From: Lentisphaerae bacterium GWF2_50_93
GTDB lineage: Bacteria; Verrucomicrobiota; Lentisphaeria; Victivallales; GWF2-50-93
Length of the DNA: 64,000 bases
Direction of reading: 5' to 3'
Assembly (NCBI GenBank): GCA_001804815.1
Contig: MHBI01000053.1
Coordinates: 1 to 64,000, forward strand
The notes under the pieces were generated by a model. That model did not search any database and was not told where the DNA came from. It saw only the letters and a program-made list of their open reading frames with translations. Position numbers and translations under genes: made by a program. Positions 9,555 through 18,696 of the stretch are shown in pieces. Numbering within the stretch: position 1 is the first letter of the stretch; each line of letters starts with the position of its first letter.

Positions 9555-10973
9555 TTATAGTATGGGTTTCTTGATTGACTTCCCTCGGCGGTTGCTGATA
9601 GACTGCTGTGATATCCCAATCAGCCTGGAAGCCATGCTCTGGTTCCCTTCCGAACGTCTCATTGCTTCATTGATAAGGGCTTCGGTGACCTCCCTGTTCA
9701 TCGGGAGTTTTTCCATGTCTGCAAATATCTCAGCAATTCCTGTGGCGCTGATCCGGGAATGGGCTCCTGTTTCAACGCTGTTTATGTGCCGCGCGAAGCT
9801 GTCCATCGACAGGACTTTGGAAACGTGTCCGCCTACTGCGTCATGCACCATTGATTTGAGTTCCCTGACGTTTCCCGGATAATCATAATTCTTCAGAAGT
9901 ACGAGCAGCTCCTGTGGATATGAAGGTTTCGGCTTGCTGAACTCACGGGAAGCCTGTTCGAGGAAAAAGTCGAGGAGCATCGGTATGTCCTCCCGCCTTT
10001 CCCTCAGCGGGGGAATTTTAATATGATGTGTTACAAGCCTGTAGTACAGGTCCTTCCTGAACTTGTCCTTCTCGACAAGATTCAAGAGATTCTGGTTGGT
10101 GCTGGCTACAATCTTTGCGTCAGTAGTCTTTTTCGCATCCGATCCCAGCGGTGAATATTCATGCTCCTGGATGAGCCGGAGGAGCTTCACCTGCGAGTCC
10201 ATGCTCAAGTCTCCTATTTCATCGAGATATAAAGTTCCGCCCGAGGCCTCCTCGACAAGACCGCTGCGCGGATGGTCGGCACCGGTATAGGCTCCCTTGA
10301 CGTGTCCGAACAGCGTATCGGCGAAGACATTCGCGTCTACTCCTGCGACATTGACCGATACAAGCTTCCCTTTTCTGCCGCTGAGCGAATGGACGGCCTT
10401 TGAGAACAGCTCCTTCCCGGTACCTGTTTCACCAGTAACCAAAACTGGATAGGTGGACGGTGCGACCGCTTCACAGTATCGGAAAAGTTTTCTCATCAGA
10501 GGGCTGCCTGTCAGTATATCTGCAAAGAGTTCGGGGTGCTCCGGTTCCTCGGAGGAGAACTGCCTGGACAGGTTCTCATTCTCCAGCTTCAGCTCCTGCA
10601 TCTTTACAGCTCTTTTTATCGGAGCCATAAGGAGTGAATTGTCGACAGGCTTCAGGATGAAGTCGAAAGCACCGTTCTTCATGCACCTTATGGCAGTGGC
10701 TATGTCGCCGGAGCCCGTGACGATTATCACAATGATCTCGGGATACTTCCTGGAAATCTCGCCCAGGAGCTCCTCTCCTCCGATGCCGGGGAGCTTGAGG
10801 TCGAGAATGACGACCCTGGGGCTGTTCTTTTCAATGCAGGGTATCACATCGCCGCCGTGGTCGACTTCCAGATAATTGTCGTATCCGGAATTCTTGAGGC
10901 AGTGGACTATCATCTTCCTGACCACAGGCTCGTCGTCGACAACCAAAATAGAAAAATGCGGATTGGCTTTCAT
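9555..10973 (-). CDS. Sigma-54-dependent response regulator, NtrC/AtoC type
   Basis: This 472-aa cytoplasmic transcription activator has three parts. The receiver domain (about 1-125) has acidic residues VVDDE near 12-15 and the phospho-acceptor Asp58 in VVILDLKLPG. The AAA+ domain (about 150-380) has Walker A GETGTGKE, and its sigma-54 contact loop reads GAYTGA instead of the usual GAFTGA. A C-terminal Fis-type helix-turn-helix contains NQSMASRLIGISQQSISNRR. It would drive sigma-54 promoters after phosphorylation by a histidine kinase. No kinase gene is adjacent, so it is an orphan here. The ATG at 10973 has AGGGGGAAC upstream. Confidence 0.93.
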   Translation of the reverse strand: MKANPHFSILVVDDEPVVRKMIVHCLKNSGYDNYLEVDHGGDVIPCIEKNSPRVVILDLKLPGIGGEELLGEISRKYPEIIVIIVTGSGDIATAIRCMKNGAFDFILKPVDNSLLMAPIKRAVKMQELKLENENLSRQFSSEEPEHPELFADILTGSPLMRKLFRYCEAVAPSTYPVLVTGETGTGKELFSKAVHSLSGRKGKLVSVNVAGVDANVFADTLFGHVKGAYTGADHPRSGLVEEASGGTLYLDEIGDLSMDSQVKLLRLIQEHEYSPLGSDAKKTTDAKIVASTNQNLLNLVEKDKFRKDLYYRLVTHHIKIPPLRERREDIPMLLDFFLEQASREFSKPKPSYPQELLVLLKNYDYPGNVRELKSMVHDAVGGHVSKVLSMDSFARHINSVETGAHSRISATGIAEIFADMEKLPMNREVTEALINEAMRRSEGNQSMASRLIGISQQSISNRRGKSIKKPIL

Positions 10974-11297
10974 GTTCCCCCTGAGAAGATCGTTCTCCCA
11001 TCCAAACGGTATCCAATAAGATACTTCATCAATCAGCTCTTGCCAAGATGCCGGGAAAAATCAATCCATCCTTGTTAATTGCCACCTACTGCAATTTTCA
11101 TTTCTCCGCATATATTATCCTTAACGAACCTCCAGTAAATCCAAGGATTACAGGAACAACAGTTTCCATATCGCATCAGGACAAATTCCAGCAGCCAGCG
11201 GAATATTCAGGAAGTACAGGATGTTCTGAATTTCGAATCCGCTGAGCCAACCATGCCTGTTCATTCCCGAGTACTTTAATGCATGAAAAGAGTCTAG
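10974..11297. other. Gene-free 0.32 kb gap
   Basis: This is the upstream region of the response regulator gene and the downstream region of the MscS gene. I see no gene, strong hairpin or repeat copy in it. Confidence 0.4.
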
Positions 11298-12614
11298 CTA
11301 GGCCGGCCCGTCTTTCGGAGGCATTATTATCTCCGGCCTGTGTTTCGAGTCCGTGGCAAGGATTGTGGTTTGGGTCGGGAATGCGAATTCGATGTCCTCC
11401 TCATTGAAACGCTTCAGGATTTCGAGGTTCTTCCTGTGTGACCAGTCGAGGAACGCGAAATAGTCGCTTGAATTGAACCAGAGTATGATGTAGATGTTCA
11501 AGGACCAGTCCTTGAACGAATTGAAGAATATCTTCGGCGGAAATTCCTTGTTCATATTCTCATGATTGTCGAAAATATCGTGCAGTACCCTGACCGCCTT
11601 TTCCATACTCTCCGGCGAGGTTCCATATACCAGCGTAAGATTCATCTCATGCTTTATGTACGGGCGCTTGCTGATGTTCTCGATCACGGCATTCGCCATG
11701 TTCTTGTTTGGGATGGTCACAAGATGGCCGTTGAGCGTCCTGATCTTGGTGCTCCTGAATCCAATCTGCTCGACCTGTCCGGTGATCGCATCGACCTTGA
11801 TGATTTCACCCGCCTTGAAAGGCTGGTCCACGATGACCATGATAGAACCGAAGACATTTGCGATAGTATCCTGCGCGGCGAAGGCGACGGCGAGGCCTGC
11901 GACACCGGCGCCTGCGAGGAGGGTCGTAATATTGAGGTTGAAGATGTTCTGTCCTATGAGGAGAACCGAGAAAACCACCACTACGGTCTTCAGGGTCCTG
12001 CTTATTGCCGGGACTACGAGGTCGTCGAGGTCGTTGTCGCTTCTCTTGGCATATGTTCCCACGAGATGATCGACCACGGAGACGAGCCTGTAGGCGGCCC
12101 AGGCCATGGCTATTGCGAATATCGCGGTGCAGAGCTTCCACACCATCACGATCATCGTGCCCGACATCAGAGGGAAGATCAACGATGCGCTGAAGTAGAA
12201 TCCGATTGCAAAAATGATCATCGACACGGGCTTGCCTACCGCCGCGAAAACCAGGTCGTCGACCTCCGTTTCACTCATTTTGGCCATTTTGGCGGCGTAA
12301 TGCTCCAGAAACCATCTGGAGAAACGCGCAATGAGCAATGTGAGCGCAATGCATCCGAAGAACATGATGATGTCCTTTGCAGTCAGGTTTTCAAAATGGA
12401 AATTGCCTTTCAGCCTGTCAAGGACCTTGTCCCAGTATAATTCAATGTTCTCGCCCGGCTGTATGACGGCTTTTTCCACATTCTTGCCGGCTGTCTGCTC
12501 AACTGATGCCGGCTTCACCGGATTTTCAGCTTCCTGTCCGGATCCGCGGAGTCCAGAAAGAAGAATTAATGCCGACAGTGAAAGAAGGGCGATTATCCTG
12601 AAATGGGATCTCAT
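11298..12614 (-). CDS. Small-conductance mechanosensitive channel, MscS family
   Basis: This 438-aa inner-membrane channel would release solutes on hypo-osmotic shock. A signal-like segment (MRSHFRIIALLSLSALILLS) is followed by a ~60-residue periplasmic linker and four hydrophobic segments. The last is the pore helix, with the glycine/alanine pattern LLAGAGVAGLAVAFAAQDTI. The beta domain follows (VIVDQPFKAGEIIKVD, VEQIGFRSTKIRTLNGHLVT, IPNKNM), then the C-terminal alpha/beta domain. The start at 12614 is chosen over an upstream in-frame start because AACGGAGTTCC lies just before it and a signal-like sequence begins there. It is divergent from the uracil-DNA glycosylase gene. Confidence 0.92.
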   Translation of the reverse strand: MRSHFRIIALLSLSALILLSGLRGSGQEAENPVKPASVEQTAGKNVEKAVIQPGENIELYWDKVLDRLKGNFHFENLTAKDIIMFFGCIALTLLIARFSRWFLEHYAAKMAKMSETEVDDLVFAAVGKPVSMIIFAIGFYFSASLIFPLMSGTMIVMVWKLCTAIFAIAMAWAAYRLVSVVDHLVGTYAKRSDNDLDDLVVPAISRTLKTVVVVFSVLLIGQNIFNLNITTLLAGAGVAGLAVAFAAQDTIANVFGSIMVIVDQPFKAGEIIKVDAITGQVEQIGFRSTKIRTLNGHLVTIPNKNMANAVIENISKRPYIKHEMNLTLVYGTSPESMEKAVRVLHDIFDNHENMNKEFPPKIFFNSFKDWSLNIYIILWFNSSDYFAFLDWSHRKNLEILKRFNEEDIEFAFPTQTTILATDSKHRPEIIMPPKDGPA

Positions 12615-12790
12615 TATGGAACTCCGTTGAATATGTTTCCTGTAAAGGGCAGAACTATAACTTGTTTTTGGCAAAATCAAACACGGTTTTGTATTCTGCC
12701 CCTTTAAAATGTATAGTGGCAGATATTCACTGGAGAAATCCTTCAGTGGATATTTACATGCTTGTACTTGGAATAAAACAATGGATCCCC

Positions 12791-13645
12791 ATGTCAAAAC
12801 AGTGCCTATTAAACCAGATAATCGAATGCCTTGAAATCGAGGCGGAGCACCATGAATATGCCGAGGTAGACCCTGCCGTACTGGGCAAATTCATGCAGCT
12901 TGGCAGGAAGGAGGTCGCGAAGCCCGCAGGCACCGTTGAAAGAAGGGCTCCTGCCCCGTACAGGCCTGCGCCGGCACCGGCATATGTCCCTGCGGCGGAG
13001 GTCAAACCGTCAAAAACAATCGAACCAATGAGAAAAGAAACTGTATCGGCGCCAGTTGAAAAGCTGAACGTTGCGGACATGCCATATGAGGCTCTTGAGA
13101 AAAAGGCCGCGGCCTGCACGCTCTGCAGGCTGCATAAGAGCCGTTCGAAGCCAGTATTCGGGGATGGCAGCGTCAAGGCGGAACTGATGTTCATAGGCGA
13201 AGGACCGGGAAAGGATGAGGACGAGCAGGGGATTCCGTTTGTCGGAAAGGCCGGGCAGCTTCTCGACAAGATGATCGATGCGATGCAGTTCACCCGCAGG
13301 GAGGTCTACATCGCCAACATCGTGAAATGCAGACCCCCGGAAAACAGGGCTCCGATGGACGACGAAGCGGAGCAATGCCTGCCATATCTTCTCAGGCAGG
13401 TTGAAATAATACAGCCGAAGGTGATAGTCCTGCTTGGCGCGGTCCCCCTGAAGTACGTCCTCGGGCTGGAAGGAATTACTAAAATCCGCGGGAACTGGAA
13501 GGAATTCAAGGGGATCAGGGTGATGCCGACGCTGCATCCTGCATATCTGCTCAGGAAGCCTGAGGCCAAGAAGGACGCCTGGGATGATCTGCAGAAAGTA
13601 ATGGTTGTTTTCGGCAAAAAATACAAGGGGCCGGCCAAAAGCTAG
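12791..13645 (+). CDS. Uracil-DNA glycosylase, family 4 (Fe-S)
   Basis: This enzyme excises uracil from DNA in base-excision repair. The catalytic domain (about 95-284) has [20 protein letters not shown] near 136-155, [14 protein letters not shown], and the late motif [11 protein letters not shown]. Four cysteines (109, 112, 180 and 196) fit the 4Fe-4S site of family 4. About 95 extra N-terminal residues contain a Pro/Ala-rich linker ([16 protein letters not shown]), a frequent feature of longer family-4 members. The ATG at 12791 is the most likely start because the residues after it look natural; 12758 is an alternative, and neither has a strong ribosome site. Divergent from mscS, it may share a promoter region with it. 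Confidence 0.92.
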   Translation: MSKQCLLNQIIECLEIEAEHHEYAEVDPAVLGKFMQLGRKEVAKPAGTVERRAPAPYRPAPAPAYVPAAEVKPSKTIEPMRKETVSAPVEKLNVADMPYEALEKKAAACTLCRLHKSRSKPVFGDGSVKAELMFIGEGPGKDEDEQGIPFVGKAGQLLDKMIDAMQFTRREVYIANIVKCRPPENRAPMDDEAEQCLPYLLRQVEIIQPKVIVLLGAVPLKYVLGLEGITKIRGNWKEFKGIRVMPTLHPAYLLRKPEAKKDAWDDLQKVMVVFGKKYKGPAKS

Positions 13646-13717
13646 AATTTACTTTTGCGCTCCATATGCTAATTTTACATATTGCCTCCATATCAATGAT
13701 GCAGGCACGGGGGTTGA

Positions 13718-14371
13718 ATGACAGAATCAGACAAAGGTGTGTTCAAGACAGTCACCAGGACACTCAGGAAGATAACTTTCGGGGCTCCTACCGAGAGGGT
13801 TATCACCGAGGACTGTCTTGTGATGATGAACGTCCCGTCTCTCATGGCGAGGCGTGATTCCGCCTATGAATGGGCTGCGTGCCTTCTGAAGAACCTCCTC
13901 AACCTCCCCAGGGAGAAGCGGCTCGAGCTCTACAACTCGGTCATAGATCTTCTTGAAGCCTCAGTCGATTCCGGCGAATCGATCATCCTGATCGAGCAGA
14001 AATCCGGAAAGGACGCCCTCGACTTCATGAACAGGTATCTTGTCATGCTGAGGGATATCGTCAAGGCCGCCTCGGCGCTCGTGAACTATGAGACTGTCTT
14101 CATCAGCAGCGAAATAAAGAAGGAGGGTGGATCACTCCTCTCCGAATCCGAAACAAGGACGGTCAACGAGAACTTCAGGAATTCAGAACTGAGCATCTTC
14201 AAGTCGATCATCAACCTGATCGAGATCAACGAGCCCTCGATAAGGACCTACAGGGAGGCCCATCTGAAGAACATCTCCAAGGAAAGCCTTCTGCGGTACA
14301 ACAAGACGTACCAGGAATTTGAAAAAATCTACAAGGAATACGGCAAGTCCATATTCCCGCCCAAGAACTAA
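13718..14371 (+). CDS. Hypothetical protein, 217 aa
   Basis: I do not recognise this protein. It is soluble, mostly helical by composition, with charged surfaces and no signal peptide or membrane segment. Segments such as LVMMNVPSLMARRDSAYEWA and ESIILIEQKSGKDALDFM suggest a folded globular domain. The ATG follows GGGGGTTGA. A family D repeat begins right after its stop codon and runs into the following Sel1 gene. It may be transcribed with that gene, but the repeat between them makes this uncertain. Confidence 0.6.
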   Translation: MTESDKGVFKTVTRTLRKITFGAPTERVITEDCLVMMNVPSLMARRDSAYEWAACLLKNLLNLPREKRLELYNSVIDLLEASVDSGESIILIEQKSGKDALDFMNRYLVMLRDIVKAASALVNYETVFISSEIKKEGGSLLSESETRTVNENFRNSELSIFKSIINLIEINEPSIRTYREAHLKNISKESLLRYNKTYQEFEKIYKEYGKSIFPPKN

Positions 14372-14484
14372 ATTTCGAAATCCGAATATCGAAATCCGAA
14401 ACAATAAAACCTGAAATCCAAATGTTTGACATTTTAAAACTTCGAATTCTGTTCGTATTCCGTGCTTCGCATTTCGGATTTTCG
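14371..14484. repeat. Family D repeat overlapping the start of the Sel1 gene
   Basis: AATTTCGAAATCCGAATATC and following words at 14371-14402 face an inverse arm (CGCATTTCGGATTTTCG) at about 14467-14484. The right arm lies inside the reading frame of the Sel1 protein. Confidence 0.7.
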
Positions 14485-15744
14485 ACCGTCTGCCTCATCT
14501 CAATCCTCTTATCGGTGTTTTCCGTCCGGCTTTATTCGCAGGATCCTCCTGGAAAGGTTCTGACCCTGGAGGAGATACAGGGGAAGGCGAAGGACGGTGA
14601 CAAGGACGCCCTGCTCCAGCTTGGCAACGCATATTATTTTGGCAAATACGGGCTTGAGAAGGATTATACTCTGGCCTTCAGCTCATACAGGAAATCCGCA
14701 AAGGCCGGAAACAAGGCCGCAGTATTCAATCTTGGACTCTGCTACGACCAGGGGCTTGGGATAGGCAGGGATCCCTTCGAAGCATTCAAATGCTACAAGG
14801 AAGCGGCTGGGGCGGGCCTGCCCCAGGCTCAGTACAACCTGGCATTGTGCTACATGACAGGCTATTCCTCCACCGAGGAACCTGACAGGAAATATCCCAG
14901 GGATGCCGGGACCGCCAAGGAAATCCTGGAGGAGCTGAGTGAAAAGAACTTCCCTCCGTCTTTTGCGAAACTCGCCGAGGTCTATCTTGGTGGGACTGGC
15001 ATCGGGAAGAATGACCAGAAGGCTTTTTCACTTCTGGAGAAGGGCGTTTCCCTGGGCGATCCCGAAGCCATGAGGATAATCGCCGACTGCTATTACTCCG
15101 GAAGAGGCTGCGAGAAGAACGAAAAGAAGATGATTTACTGGCTGAGCAAGGCTGTCGACGGAGGCAATGCCGAAGCATGCGCCAAGATGGCGTATTTCCA
15201 TGAAACCGGGCTCTTCTTTGACAGGAACGTGAAAAAAGCTCTGGCACTTTATGAGAAAGCCGCGCTTTCCGGGCTTGAAATGGCACAGGTTAAAATGGGT
15301 GACTTCTACATGAAGGGTGAAATTGTCGGACACGATTTCGCCGAGGCAAGGAAGTGGTATGGAAAGGCTGGTTCGAAGGGGAATGCCCACGCCATATTCA
15401 ATCTTGCGATATTCGCAATGGAAGGATTCGGGGAGGACAAGGATGACGCAAAGGCCGCAAGGCTATTTCTTGACTCAGCAAAGAAAAACGATCCCCACGC
15501 CCAATTCAACCTCGCATGCTTCTACTATGAAGGCCGGGGGTTCGGCATGGATAAGTCCGCCGCATTCTACTGGTTCAGGAAAGCCGCCGAACAGGGGGAT
15601 GCAAAAGCGCAGAGACGTCTCGCGCAATGCTATATAAATGCCGAAGGCACCGTGGAAAACATGAAGCTCGGAGTCGAATGGCTCACAAATGCCGCCTTGA
15701 ACGGCGACAGACAGGCCGCTGAACTTCTGGAAAGCCTGAAATAA
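14422..15744 (+). CDS. Secreted Sel1-repeat (TPR-like) protein
   Basis: This 440-aa protein is built almost entirely of about ten Sel1-like repeats of 36-40 residues, each with patterns such as ALLQLGNAYYFGKYGLEKDY and AQYNLALCYMTGY. Sel1 proteins are alpha-alpha superhelices that hold partner proteins. A hydrophobic segment, STVCLISILLSVFSVRLYSQ, looks like a signal-peptide core, so the protein is probably exported. The only usable ATG (14422) lies inside a family D repeat, so the first ~20 residues are repeat-encoded. No other start codon precedes the hydrophobic core. The partner and role are unknown. Confidence 0.85.
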   Translation: MFDILKLRILFVFRASHFGFSTVCLISILLSVFSVRLYSQDPPGKVLTLEEIQGKAKDGDKDALLQLGNAYYFGKYGLEKDYTLAFSSYRKSAKAGNKAAVFNLGLCYDQGLGIGRDPFEAFKCYKEAAGAGLPQAQYNLALCYMTGYSSTEEPDRKYPRDAGTAKEILEELSEKNFPPSFAKLAEVYLGGTGIGKNDQKAFSLLEKGVSLGDPEAMRIIADCYYSGRGCEKNEKKMIYWLSKAVDGGNAEACAKMAYFHETGLFFDRNVKKALALYEKAALSGLEMAQVKMGDFYMKGEIVGHDFAEARKWYGKAGSKGNAHAIFNLAIFAMEGFGEDKDDAKAARLFLDSAKKNDPHAQFNLACFYYEGRGFGMDKSAAFYWFRKAAEQGDAKAQRRLAQCYINAEGTVENMKLGVEWLTNAALNGDRQAAELLESLK

Positions 15745-15910
15745 CCAGCCGTCATTTTTTATTCCGCACGCCCGATTCCGAATTTGATTTTTGCATAAAC
15801 TAGGATAGCTTGTAGCAACTATGCTGATAATGGGGGATTTGTTGTTTTAGGCTGAAAAAGCAGTTTCATCTGCTTGCAAATATATGATTTAACCGGAAAC
15901 CAAGTTACTT

Positions 15911-17407
15911 ATGGAACAGTTCCTCTGCCCACATTGCAATAAGATCTTCAGCGTGCAGCAAAAGCCCGTTGACCTTATCCTTTACTGCCCTATGTGCAAC
16001 GGAACAGTTTTCCTCCAGACCGATGAATTGCCGCCCGGCGCCAATCTCGGCGGATTTGAAATCATAAAGCTCCTCGGCAAAGGCGGCATGGGAAACGTCT
16101 ATCTTGCAAAACAGTCTTCCATGCAGAGGCTTGTCGCGCTTAAAGTCCTGACGAAGTCCACAGTAGGTGAGACCGACAGGAACATCATCGACATGTTCAA
16201 CAAGGAAATACAGCTGTCCGGAAAGCTCAACCATCCCAACATCATCAAGGCCATCAACGCAGGAGAGGATGATCTCTACTACTTCATGGCCATCACGTAT
16301 GTCGAAGGCGAGGATTTCGAGAAGGTGCTGGACAGGGGGATCGTATTATCTGAAAAAGAGGCTTTTTCGGTAGCGCTGAAGATCTCGGACGCCCTCTGCT
16401 ACGCCTGGGAAAAGCATGAACTGCTGCACAAGGACATAAAGCCAGGCAATATCATGAGGGACAAGAAGGGCGAAATCTTCCTCATGGACATGGGAATCGC
16501 CCAGCATATGGTTTTCGGCAGTACGCAGAGGGCGAAGGAAGTCCTCGGTTCGCCGTTCTACATGAGCCCTGAACAGGGACAGGGTCTTCCTCTGGACTGG
16601 AGTACCGACATGTATTCCCTCGGGGCCACGGTTTATCACATGATCGTCGGAGTCCCTCCATATGACTCGAAGGAAGTCACAAGAATCATAGAAAAGCACA
16701 TTACCGATCCTTTTCCCGAGCCTTCAGAGAGAAACCCCAACCTTAAGCTCAACAAGAATACTGTCAGCATACTTAAAAAGATGATGGCTAAAAAACCTGA
16801 AGGAAGGTTCGCCTCATGGAAGGATTTCGATTCAGCCGTGAACAGGGCGTTCTTCTCGCAGGCTCCGGCTGCAAGGAAGCAGGGTCCGACAAGATACGCG
16901 TTCTCTGGAAGCAAGGCTCCGAAATCAAGCCCCATCAGCTGGGTGATGATACTCGTGAATTCATTCATCCTGCTGGTGGTTGCAGTCGCCGCCGCCTATT
17001 TTATAAACGAATACAGGAAGACAAACGCAGCCCAGACAAACATAAACATAGCCGAAAAATATTACATCCAATATCCTCTCAACTACGACGAGTCCATAAG
17101 GCTTTTCGCCCTGGCAAAGGAAACTTCCAAGGACACCAACTTATACTTGAAGGCATCCAGGAGATACGACGAAGTTTCAGCCAAAGGGGCCGCTTTCACC
17201 GCGAAAGCCAGGAACTTCGACGAGACCTGGGTAAAGGCATACAGGCTTTTCATTGACAAGAAGTACCAGGAAGCCATTGATCTCCTCGAATCCATAAAGG
17301 ATATAGAGGATCTCGCCAGGAAAAACGATGCAGTCAAATTCATAAACCAGATAAAAGAAGCCATGAACACCGCGAAATCCGCCCAGAAAACCACTAAAGG
17401 AAAATAA
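15911..17407 (+). CDS. Ser/Thr protein kinase with zinc-ribbon N-terminus and one transmembrane helix
   Basis: This 498-aa Hanks-type kinase begins with two CxxC pairs (CPHC at 6-9, CPMC at 26-29), probably a zinc ribbon. The kinase domain follows, with glycine loop GKGGMGNVY (56-64), Lys78, Glu99 and catalytic HKDIKPGN (173-180). The metal-binding motif is DMG (193-195) in place of DFG, and the activation segment contains GSPFYMSPEQ. A single membrane helix (about 340-363, VMILVNSFILLVVAVAAAYF) is followed by ~130 residues that would lie outside the membrane and look helical. All catalytic residues are present, so activity is expected. One base separates it from the thrC start. Confidence 0.93.
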   Translation: MEQFLCPHCNKIFSVQQKPVDLILYCPMCNGTVFLQTDELPPGANLGGFEIIKLLGKGGMGNVYLAKQSSMQRLVALKVLTKSTVGETDRNIIDMFNKEIQLSGKLNHPNIIKAINAGEDDLYYFMAITYVEGEDFEKVLDRGIVLSEKEAFSVALKISDALCYAWEKHELLHKDIKPGNIMRDKKGEIFLMDMGIAQHMVFGSTQRAKEVLGSPFYMSPEQGQGLPLDWSTDMYSLGATVYHMIVGVPPYDSKEVTRIIEKHITDPFPEPSERNPNLKLNKNTVSILKKMMAKKPEGRFASWKDFDSAVNRAFFSQAPAARKQGPTRYAFSGSKAPKSSPISWVMILVNSFILLVVAVAAAYFINEYRKTNAAQTNINIAEKYYIQYPLNYDESIRLFALAKETSKDTNLYLKASRRYDEVSAKGAAFTAKARNFDETWVKAYRLFIDKKYQEAIDLLESIKDIEDLARKNDAVKFINQIKEAMNTAKSAQKTTKGK

Positions 17408-17408
17408 A

Positions 17409-18692
17409 ATGCCTTCATCTGCCTTCCCGTCCTGGCTGGAATGCCTTACCTGCTCAAGGAAATATGATCTTGGAAAAGTCCGCTACACCTGTGACTGCGG
17501 TGGCCTTCTCGACCTTAAACGCGATCTCGGCAAAGCCGACGGAAGGAAACTCGTTTCCCTATGGGAGAAGAGATGGGGTTTGAAATCAGGGGTCGAATCC
17601 TCCGGCGTCTGGAGGTACAGGGAGCTCATACTCGATGTTCCCGACTCTAAAATCATTACCAAGCAGGAAGGCAATACGAGGCTATATCCTGCAGGCAGGG
17701 CCGGAAAATACGCAGGCATCAAGAACTTCCTCCTCAAACACGAGGGGGAGAATCCGACTGGCAGTTTCAAGGACCGCGGGATGACCTGCGGAATCACTGC
17801 AGCCGGGATCTACAATGCAAAATGCGTGGCCTGCGCAAGTACCGGGAACACCAGCGCAAGCATGGCTGCATATGCCGCCACGGCCGGCATCAAATCAGTG
17901 ATATTCATCCCTTCAGGTAAAATAGCGTACGGCAAACTCGCACAGGCCCTCGCCTACGGCGGTCTTACCCTGCAGATCGACGGCAATTTCGATGACGCCA
18001 TGACCCTGGTGCAGGAGATCTGCGGGAAGCTCAACATATATCTGCTCAACTCGATAAATCCCTTCAGGATCGAGGGACAGAAGGCGATATGCTTTGAAAT
18101 CCTGCAGCAGCTCGACTGGAAAGTGCCAGACTGGTTTGTGATTCCGGGTGGAAACCTCGGCAACAACAGCGCATTCAGCAAGGCGCTTATGGAGCTTCAT
18201 GAACTTGGAATAATTGACAAGATCCCGAGGATTGCAGTCATACAGGCATCCGGCGCGAACCCCCTATACACGATGTGGAAGAACAACAAGCCGTTTGCAC
18301 CCGTGAAAAATCCGGAGACCATTGCAACCGCGATTAAAATCGGGAATCCTGTTTCATGGGAGAAGTCACTCCGCGGAATCAAATGGAGCAACGGAGTCGT
18401 GGAACAAGTCACCGAACAGGAGATCATGGATGCCAAGGCAATGGTCGACGCCGCAGGCATCGGTGCGGAACCCGCCTCCTGCTGTTCAGTTGCGGGAGCA
18501 AAGAAACTCGTCGAGGCAGGTATTATTTCCAAGGATGAATCCGTAGTGGGGATTCTTACAGGCAACGTCCTGAAAGACCCTGATGCCGTCATCAACTACC
18601 ACACTGACCAGCTCAAAAACATAAAAGGTACTTTTGCCAACAGTCCGAAATCAATAAAGGCGACATTGGAGGCGGTCAAAGCCGCCCTGTAG
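17409..18692 (+). CDS. thrC: Threonine synthase
   Basis: This 427-aa pyridoxal-phosphate enzyme would convert O-phosphohomoserine to threonine. The PLP lysine is Lys121 in GENPTGSFKDRGM, the phosphate loop is GGNLGNNSAF, and SCCSVAGAKKL and GILTGNVLKDP are typical of the fold. The N-terminus carries a CxxC...CxC set (12, 15, 28, 30) that resembles a small zinc ribbon, as in many of these enzymes. It starts one base after the kinase stop, so the two are very likely co-transcribed. Four bases separate it from the convergent PfkB kinase gene. No other threonine-pathway gene is near. Confidence 0.92.
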   Translation: MPSSAFPSWLECLTCSRKYDLGKVRYTCDCGGLLDLKRDLGKADGRKLVSLWEKRWGLKSGVESSGVWRYRELILDVPDSKIITKQEGNTRLYPAGRAGKYAGIKNFLLKHEGENPTGSFKDRGMTCGITAAGIYNAKCVACASTGNTSASMAAYAATAGIKSVIFIPSGKIAYGKLAQALAYGGLTLQIDGNFDDAMTLVQEICGKLNIYLLNSINPFRIEGQKAICFEILQQLDWKVPDWFVIPGGNLGNNSAFSKALMELHELGIIDKIPRIAVIQASGANPLYTMWKNNKPFAPVKNPETIATAIKIGNPVSWEKSLRGIKWSNGVVEQVTEQEIMDAKAMVDAAGIGAEPASCCSVAGAKKLVEAGIISKDESVVGILTGNVLKDPDAVINYHTDQLKNIKGTFANSPKSIKATLEAVKAAL

Positions 18693-18696
18693 GGAA

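Noticed and set aside
11562..12440. 292-codon open frame on the plus strand
   Set aside because: It lies wholly opposite the mscS gene, whose protein has clear family motifs. The frame shows no recognisable domain and is a shadow.
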